A stretch of 44,926 nt of DNA from Xenorhabdus indica (GTDB taxonomy: Bacteria; Pseudomonadota; Gammaproteobacteria; Enterobacterales; Enterobacteriaceae), in contig NZ_NKHP01000003.1 in assembly GCF_014467235.1 (NCBI RefSeq), forward strand, positions 146,319 to 191,244, written 5' to 3'. Of this stretch, positions 40,105 through 44,926 are shown in pieces. The stretch's first letter is position 1. Every line of letters starts with the position of its first letter. Both the position numbers and the translations under genes were made by a program. Below the pieces are notes generated by a model. It worked only from the letters and a program-made list of their open reading frames with translations. It searched no databases and was not told the DNA's origin.

Positions 40105-40543
40105 GATTCGACAAACTAATAAGTGCTATTTTTCAAAAGAGCGGTTAGTTGCTATAACAGGCATCTTTTCTACCACAGGGAAATACACTATGTCCTATAC
40201 ACTATGTCCTATACACAACTGACTGAAACAGAAAGATACCATTTTCCCAGTTTAAAAAAAGCAGGTTGTTCACATCTTTTCATTTACGCGTCATTCAATC
40301 GAAATTCACACCTGCCATCAATCGGGAGATGAAGAGAAATCAGAATAAATCAGGCAATATTTTCCAAAGAGAACTGATTTTAATGAATTAACTGATCAGA
40401 AAATAAATTTTATTGTAAACCGCTTAAATGATTACTCCAGAAAAACACAGCATGCTAAAACACCAAATGAATTATTAAGGAAATACAAGCACGTTTACTA
40501 CCAGATTAACAATGTTGTACTTATTATGTAATCTCACCGAATC
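40105..40543 (+). mobile_element. Remnant IS30-family element
   Basis: Candidate inverted ends are GATTCG...AATAAGTGC (40105-40125) and, reversed, GATTCGGTGAGATTACATAATAAGTAC (40519-40543 region). Inside is a gutted transposase gene. A full IS30-family element is about 1.0-1.2 kb, so about 0.6-0.7 kb has been deleted. The rest of the gap up to 40623 shows no gene. Confidence 0.7.
40204..40531 (+). pseudogene. IS30-family transposase fragment, internal deletion
   Basis: The N-terminal part reads MSYTQLTETERYHFPSLKKAG, matching IS30 transposase starts (MSYTQLTxxERYxIxxLKKAG). After frame changes, REMKRNQ recalls the helix-turn-helix end SREIKRN. A C-terminal part in another frame (40352-40531) reads RQYFPKRTDFNELTDQKI then NFIVNRLNDYSRKTQHAKTP, matching the IS30 C-terminus up to a TAA at 40529-40531. 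The catalytic DDE core between them is missing. The start ATG lies in a 14-base tandem duplication (ACACTATGTCCTAT twice, 40186-40213). Confidence 0.85.
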
Positions 40544-40623
40544 TAAATATAATTAAAATAATTTTGGTACTGTATTACACAATGCAGTACCATTTAGTTA
40601 TTATCACTATTTGATCTATTAAT

Positions 40624-41061
40624 TTAGATAATTTTATCTTCACTCATTTTTAATTTTTCAAAAAAATAAAGTAGAAGGGCACAAGAAAACGCAGATAAAA
40701 CACTATAGTCAAACACACTTTTTAATAAGCCGGTTGTTGCCATTGCGATGGCAAAAATTAATAGCAGGATTGCACTTATCAATGCACTTTCTTTGATTTT
40801 AAAGCCTACCATTAGGCATATTGGTAAAATGATTTCCAAGAGAGTAACTCCCCAGCCCAAAATAGGGATCATAAAATCAGGTGCCCAAGGGTTTAAACGT
40901 TTAACAACGTCAAGGAATACAGTGAAGTTACCCCATGTAATTTGCTCTTCACCATATCCACTATGAAAACCCAGTCTGTCAGCAACTGCGACTAGAAATG
41001 CAATAGAAAGTGAGTAACGTGCGATTAACATTGCATATCTTAATTGATTTCCACTTAACAT
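40624..41061 (-). CDS. DoxX family membrane protein
   Basis: DoxX/SURF4-like small membrane protein of 145 residues with four hydrophobic segments (about 9-28, 62-87, 92-112, 118-135) and the family features RYSLSIAFLVAVADRLG and LGWGVTLLEIILPICLMVGFKIK. Family members are linked to quinone- or thiol-dependent oxidoreductases and redox stress, but the exact activity is not known. I set the start at 41061 because AAAGGA lies 7 bases upstream; the frame is open 17 codons further. Last gene of the presumed operon starting beyond the right edge. Confidence 0.82.
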   Translation of the reverse strand: MLSGNQLRYAMLIARYSLSIAFLVAVADRLGFHSGYGEEQITWGNFTVFLDVVKRLNPWAPDFMIPILGWGVTLLEIILPICLMVGFKIKESALISAILLLIFAIAMATTGLLKSVFDYSVLSAFSCALLLYFFEKLKMSEDKII

Positions 41062-41161
41062 AGGATTTCCTTTAGTCGTGAAACTATCATGTCTTATGAA
41101 AATAATATTCATAGAATATATTATTTAACACATCAACTAAGTTGCAAATAATGGAAATTTA

Positions 41162-41584
41162 CTACCCATTATCTCCAATGCTTACTGCCATTCTATTCAA
41201 GGCATTCATGACTGATATAGCAGCAGTCAGATCAACAATTTCTTTTTCTGAAAAAACCTCTTCTAAACGTTCTCTGATAGGGTCAAGATTTTTTTTCTTA
41301 ATGCTTGTTGTTAGCGCTTCACACCATTCTAATGCCAATATTTCTTTCGGACTATAGATATTGGAATTAAACCAGCCTGGTAACTTATCGAACTTTTCCT
41401 CTTTTATACCTAGTTTACGCCCCATTTCTGCATGGAGCCTGCAACAGTAAGCACAACCATTAATTTGTGAGGTTCGCATTTCAACTAAAAGAATAAGCGA
41501 GTGATCTAATTCAGTTTTCTGTATTTCATCATAACTTTTATACAGTGGGTTTATTATTTTAGGGGATATTTTTGCGTAATTCAT
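41162..41584 (-). CDS. AhpD-like/carboxymuconolactone decarboxylase family protein
   Basis: This 140-residue protein has the alkylhydroperoxidase AhpD-like motif CAYCCRLHAEMGRKLG (Cys44, Cys47, His51), preceded by LVEMRTSQING, typical of the CMD-fold peroxidase-like proteins. Such proteins act in peroxide or thiol redox chemistry, or as ring-opening lactone enzymes in the true CMD subgroup; the CxxCxxxH motif here favours the AhpD-like side. It lies 58 bases after the flavin monooxygenase and 100 bases before doxX on the same strand. Confidence 0.88.
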   Translation of the reverse strand: MNYAKISPKIINPLYKSYDEIQKTELDHSLILLVEMRTSQINGCAYCCRLHAEMGRKLGIKEEKFDKLPGWFNSNIYSPKEILALEWCEALTTSIKKKNLDPIRERLEEVFSEKEIVDLTAAISVMNALNRMAVSIGDNG

Positions 41585-41642
41585 TATAACCTCTGTTTAC
41601 TATTTTATAAAATTAAAATATAAAATACATTCTCTTTATATA

Positions 41643-42761
41643 TTATTGTAACAGATTTATAGAAAGATCATCTTGTGAAATTCTACCACTTCTCAAAAGT
41701 AAAGAGATAGAAAATTGTAAAAAGTCATTTGAAATTAATGAATCAACATTTTCAAACCAAGATTGAGAGTTTTTTGCTGCTATATGTAAATTTAATGATT
41801 CATTTTGCCGGCACTGTTGGTAATGTGCAAGGTTGGTCAGATCTAATCTATTGCATGACCTTAAATTTTCCGCTAGTGCAATTGCATCTCCTATTGCTAA
41901 CTTTGTTCCTGAACCGATAGAAAAATGTGTAGAATGCGCAACATTTCCTAGCAAAACTTTTTTATCGTGATACCAAATTTTGCTTACGGGAGAAACAAAA
42001 CGACGCCAATAGATTTTTTTTCTAAATATATCATTGAATTTTAATGGATGGCCATGTAAATGTCGGTAAAAAGTTTTTTCCAAAAAATTTATTGTTTGCT
42101 TTTTATCCATATATAAAAATCCTGTTTTTATCCAAGTTTCATGTGAACATTCAACAATAAACGTAGAACAATTTTTCTCAAACTTGAAACAATGCGCCCA
42201 AAACCAACCTGTTTCTGTTTGTTCGAAAATAAAATTAAAGGTATTATTAAAGAGTTGTGAAGTTCCTAACCATAAATATAAATTATTTCCTTCATGAAGT
42301 ACTGTATTAAATTTATTTTCTAACTGATTTCTTATTTTACTGTTGGAACCGTCACTTATAACCGTCAGATCAGCGGAAAGCTTAATAAGATCTTCATATT
42401 TTAATGAAATATTAAAATGTATTTTGATACCAATATCCTGTGCTCTTTTTCTCAGAATATTGACCATATTTAATCGACTGATAGCAAGAAGTTGTTGCTT
42501 GGATGAACGGACTATCTTTCCTCTAATGTGAATATCAATATAATTTAACGTTAAAACATGAGACCTGAGTTGTTCAACAATAATAGGATCAATTTTGGCT
42601 AATTGTTGTAAAATTGATTCAGAAAGTGTAAGCCCCCACCCGGTTGTAACGTTTGGTAAATGACGTTCATATATAACAATTTCATGATGGTGATTATGCA
42701 TTTTTGTAAGAATGGCAAACACTAATCCGGCAGGGCCTGCACCAATACACTGTATTTTCAT
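41643..42761 (-). CDS. FAD-dependent monooxygenase (anthraniloyl-CoA/salicylyl-CoA/VioD type)
   Basis: This 372-residue group A flavin monooxygenase has the FAD GxGxxG (IGAGPAGLVF, G7-G9-G12), the ribose-binding Glu32, the DG motif (VISDGSNSKIR, about 135-144), LWLGTSQLFNNTF and CSTFIVECSHETW, the last two closely resembling VioD and anthraniloyl-CoA/salicylyl-CoA monooxygenases. The GD motif is altered: VLLGNVAHSTHFSIGSGTKLA has Asn273 where relatives have Asp (LGDAAHSTHFSIGSGTKLA). The substrate is likely an aromatic compound, possibly a CoA ester, given the acylating dehydrogenase 44 bases upstream (inference). It lacks the C-terminal reductase domain of full-length anthraniloyl-CoA monooxygenases. 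Confidence 0.85.
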   Translation of the reverse strand: MKIQCIGAGPAGLVFAILTKMHNHHHEIVIYERHLPNVTTGWGLTLSESILQQLAKIDPIIVEQLRSHVLTLNYIDIHIRGKIVRSSKQQLLAISRLNMVNILRKRAQDIGIKIHFNISLKYEDLIKLSADLTVISDGSNSKIRNQLENKFNTVLHEGNNLYLWLGTSQLFNNTFNFIFEQTETGWFWAHCFKFEKNCSTFIVECSHETWIKTGFLYMDKKQTINFLEKTFYRHLHGHPLKFNDIFRKKIYWRRFVSPVSKIWYHDKKVLLGNVAHSTHFSIGSGTKLAIGDAIALAENLRSCNRLDLTNLAHYQQCRQNESLNLHIAAKNSQSWFENVDSLISNDFLQFSISLLLRSGRISQDDLSINLLQ

Positions 42762-42805
42762 TTATTTTCTTCCCAAATTATTTAAATTTGAAAGATTCAG
42801 ATACA

Positions 42806-44167
42806 TCATTGTAAGCCATACGCAACACGTTTAATGTTGACTAAGTGTTTCCAGATGATCGGATCAGTCGTATGGTTGCTGCCAAAAGTTCCGCTACCTT
42901 GCATAAATGATATAGGGAGCTCAGTTGTTTCTCCAAGCATGCCATGTGTTGCCGCAGTATTCACCAAAATCCTCCCGGCAGGCATAGCGAGCGAGAATTG
43001 ATGAATTTCATCGGGATCTTCACTATGTATTACGGCTGTATGACCAGCGCCTTCTTTACAAATTAACGAATAAGAGAGGTCAATACCATTTTCTTCATTG
43101 GCAGTATATAACGTTAATATTGGTGCCATTTTTTCATTACTGAGAAAATTATATCTCCCTAATTCAGCGGGTATAACAAGCAATTTAATTGGATAATTGC
43201 GCGATAAATGAGCTTTTTCTGCCAATGATGCGGCATTAAGACCAATATTTTCCCGCTTCAGATATTGGGTCTCTTGGTTAAATAACATTTGGATAGCTTG
43301 TTCAATTTCACTGTCTGTCAAGATAGCTGCACCATCTGCTTCTAAAGCTATGATCAGGTCATTTCTACAGGCAGGATGTGTTATAAGATTACTTTCTGAG
43401 CCACAAACTATACCATTATCATACATTTTTCCCTTAACAATATTGGCAGCAGCTTTTTTGATATTAGCGGATCGCCCAATATAAACCGGAACATTGCCAG
43501 GCCCCACACCAAATGCAGGCTTACCTGAACTGTAAGCTGCATGGACTATTGTTTTCCCCCCTGTAGCAAGGATCATATCTACACCAGGGTGCTGCATTAA
43601 CATATGAGTTTTATCGTGACTTGGCGGTGTACAAACCTGAATCAATGAAATCGGCAAACCATGGGAAACAATAGTCTGTTGTACTAACTGAATAAATTCA
43701 CTTGCTAATTTATCTGTTTTGGCCGGATAGCTGAAAATGATAGCATTGCGAGTTTTGAGAGAAAGCATGATTTTGAAAAGTGAATTTGGAATTGGATTGG
43801 TTAATGGAACAACAGCAAATATCAATCCTACCGGACTGGCATATTCAATGAGTCTTTGGCTTCCATCAAGGCGACCGTAGGTTTTGGTGCCATATAATCC
43901 TTTAAATACTTGATTAACAACTAATGCTAATTTGTGTTCTTTATCATCAGCATTGCCGATATGTGTTACAGTAAGCTCTTTTTCGGCCCATTGACGGCAG
44001 CGGGAGGAAAAGATTTTAGCTAAATCGTGCAGAACATTATCAATCTCTTCATCTGAGCATTTTTCAATCTCTTTTTGAGCCTCCCTTCCTTGGTAAATTA
44101 ATGTATCTATATAAAGAGTTGTTTCAGCTTGGTGATCAGAGATATTAATATTTTCTTTTTTTGTCAT
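42806..44167 (-). CDS. CoA-acylating aldehyde dehydrogenase
   Basis: This 453-residue protein belongs to the acylating aldehyde dehydrogenase family (EutE, AdhE N-terminal half, sulfoacetaldehyde and succinate-semialdehyde dehydrogenases), which interconvert an aldehyde and its acyl-CoA with NAD(P). Marks: PVGLIFAVVPLTNP (about 112-125), ATGGKTIV, FGVGPGNVPVYI (219-230), and catalytic Cys255 in MYDNGIVCGSE, the equivalent of FDNGVICASE in AdhE. There is no iron alcohol dehydrogenase domain and no microcompartment-targeting tail. It starts 33 bases after the SDR gene. Confidence 0.88.
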   Translation of the reverse strand: MTKKENINISDHQAETTLYIDTLIYQGREAQKEIEKCSDEEIDNVLHDLAKIFSSRCRQWAEKELTVTHIGNADDKEHKLALVVNQVFKGLYGTKTYGRLDGSQRLIEYASPVGLIFAVVPLTNPIPNSLFKIMLSLKTRNAIIFSYPAKTDKLASEFIQLVQQTIVSHGLPISLIQVCTPPSHDKTHMLMQHPGVDMILATGGKTIVHAAYSSGKPAFGVGPGNVPVYIGRSANIKKAAANIVKGKMYDNGIVCGSESNLITHPACRNDLIIALEADGAAILTDSEIEQAIQMLFNQETQYLKRENIGLNAASLAEKAHLSRNYPIKLLVIPAELGRYNFLSNEKMAPILTLYTANEENGIDLSYSLICKEGAGHTAVIHSEDPDEIHQFSLAMPAGRILVNTAATHGMLGETTELPISFMQGSGTFGSNHTTDPIIWKHLVNIKRVAYGLQ

Positions 44168-44200
44168 GTTATTATCCTCAATATTGTTTATTTTATAAAG

Positions 44201-44842
44201 TTACCAATTGATAGGTTGACGAAATGCATAGAAATGCCCATGTTGTGTTCTGTCTTTATCTAAAGCGAGCCAAACAGCGGTATCAGCACCGTCAGCAGCA
44301 GAATTAGGGGCTTTTCGTGAATCAATTTGACTGTCTAGAGTGGTTCTGCACCAACCTGGGCTACATACACTGACAGAGATATTCGAATCGCGCAGCTCTT
44401 TGGCCCATTGTAAAGCAAGCATGTTTAAGGCTGCTTTAGAGGTGCGATAGGCCGGACCTTCAACCTTGTTGTACTTTGAATGGGGATCGGCTGCTTGAGA
44501 TAAGGCAGCAAGATCAGTAGATATAAAAATCAGCCTGGCTTCTTTTGAACGTTGGAGTAAAGGTAAAAATGCCTGAGTGACAAGCCAGGGACCGATCAAA
44601 TTGACCGCTAGAGTGTTATGAATACTATCCAGAGATGTTTCACTGGGTTTTTGAATTGAATCCAAAAAGATTCCTGCATTATTGATAAGCACATCAATAG
44701 TTGTATTATTACTAAGCATTAAATTTGCAGCAGATTTTATAGATTCTTGGTCCGTAACATCCAAATGTAATAGCTCGGCAGTAATTCCCCGTTGGGTTAA
44801 TTGTAAAACACTTTTTTCAAGAGCTGATAAATAAGCTTTCAT
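44201..44842 (-). CDS. Short-chain dehydrogenase/reductase lacking the N-terminal cofactor motif
   Basis: An SDR-fold protein of 213 residues with HLDVTD (25-30), NNAG (54-57), catalytic Ser109 in FISTD, YxxxK (Tyr132, Lys136, in AYRTSKAAL) and SPGWCRTTLD. The usual TGxxxGIG cofactor-binding motif and first beta-alpha-beta unit (about 35-40 residues) are missing. The frame is closed by a TGA at 44909-44911 and ATG 44842 is the only start codon after it. The start overlaps the end of an upstream gene in the arrangement ATGA. Either a truncated enzyme or an unusual SDR; activity is uncertain. Confidence 0.75.
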   Translation of the reverse strand: MKAYLSALEKSVLQLTQRGITAELLHLDVTDQESIKSAANLMLSNNTTIDVLINNAGIFLDSIQKPSETSLDSIHNTLAVNLIGPWLVTQAFLPLLQRSKEARLIFISTDLAALSQAADPHSKYNKVEGPAYRTSKAALNMLALQWAKELRDSNISVSVCSPGWCRTTLDSQIDSRKAPNSAADGADTAVWLALDKDRTQHGHFYAFRQPINW

Positions 44843-44926
44843 AATAACGATACACTCATTTTTCTCACTCCCGGCTGTTGCCCTGATGAAAAGGCGGTCA
44901 TAAATTCTTCAACGCACACTAAGAGT
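44839..44926 (-). CDS. C-terminal end of an unidentified gene, cut by the window edge
   Basis: An open frame enters from the right edge and ends at TGA 44839-44841, overlapping the SDR start as ATGA. The visible 28 residues end in SSGQQPGVRKMSVSLL. Too short to assign. The overlap suggests it is a real upstream operon member, unless it is a frameshifted leftover of the missing SDR N-terminus (GQQPG faintly resembles the GxxxG motif). Confidence 0.45.
   Translation of the reverse strand, partial: LLVCVEEFMTAFSSGQQPGVRKMSVSLL

Overview
The window is a stretch of enterobacterial chromosome. Gene content and many protein details (ClpB, RplS, TrmD, RimM, S16, Ffh, RecA, DcuB and others) are close to the Escherichia coli versions. 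The A/T-rich composition and a dispersed palindromic repeat beginning ATACCCAATAG point to the Morganellaceae, most likely Photorhabdus or Xenorhabdus; this placement is from memory of those genomes and was not checked.

Left part (1-26.9 kb) is a conserved housekeeping block in nearly the E. coli order. It runs: leader and tandem promoters of an rRNA operon whose 16S gene lies off the left edge; clpB with a heat-shock promoter, pgeF, rluD; bamD, raiA; the pheL attenuator and pheA convergent with aroF-tyrA; dcuB; the rpsP-rimM-trmD-rplS ribosomal/tRNA-modification operon; ffh; ypjD, corB; luxS, the sRNA gene micA, gshA; four tandem tRNA-Arg(ACG) genes and one tRNA-Ser(GCU); csrA; alaS; recA; pncC. 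recX is not present between recA and alaS.

Middle part (26.9-38.9 kb) joins pieces that lie apart in E. coli: aas-lplT (phospholipid re-acylation), aroL (shikimate kinase), proB-proA (proline), crl, frsA, gpt, pepD and dinB. recA and dinB each carry a clear LexA box. aroF and aroL carry TyrR-like boxes.

Right part (38.9-44.9 kb) is the accessory region. It is more A/T-rich and holds remnants of IS1- and IS30-family insertion sequences. One regulator fuses a SnoaL-like (NTF2-fold) domain to a LuxR-type helix-turn-helix. A run of minus-strand genes follows: a DoxX membrane protein, an AhpD/carboxymuconolactone-decarboxylase-like protein, a flavin monooxygenase of the anthraniloyl-CoA/salicylyl-CoA/VioD type, a CoA-acylating aldehyde dehydrogenase, a short-chain dehydrogenase lacking its usual N-terminus, and the end of one more gene at the window edge. 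This gene set looks like an undescribed oxidative (aromatic or acyl-CoA) pathway. The pairing of a SnoaL-like sensor with CMD, DoxX and oxidoreductase genes recalls the ECF41 sigma factor loci, but with a LuxR-type DNA-binding domain. It is the best candidate here for something new.

Three well-supported features are too short or non-coding to appear as long reading frames: pheL with its attenuator, micA with a sigma-E-like promoter, and the rpsP leader hairpin.
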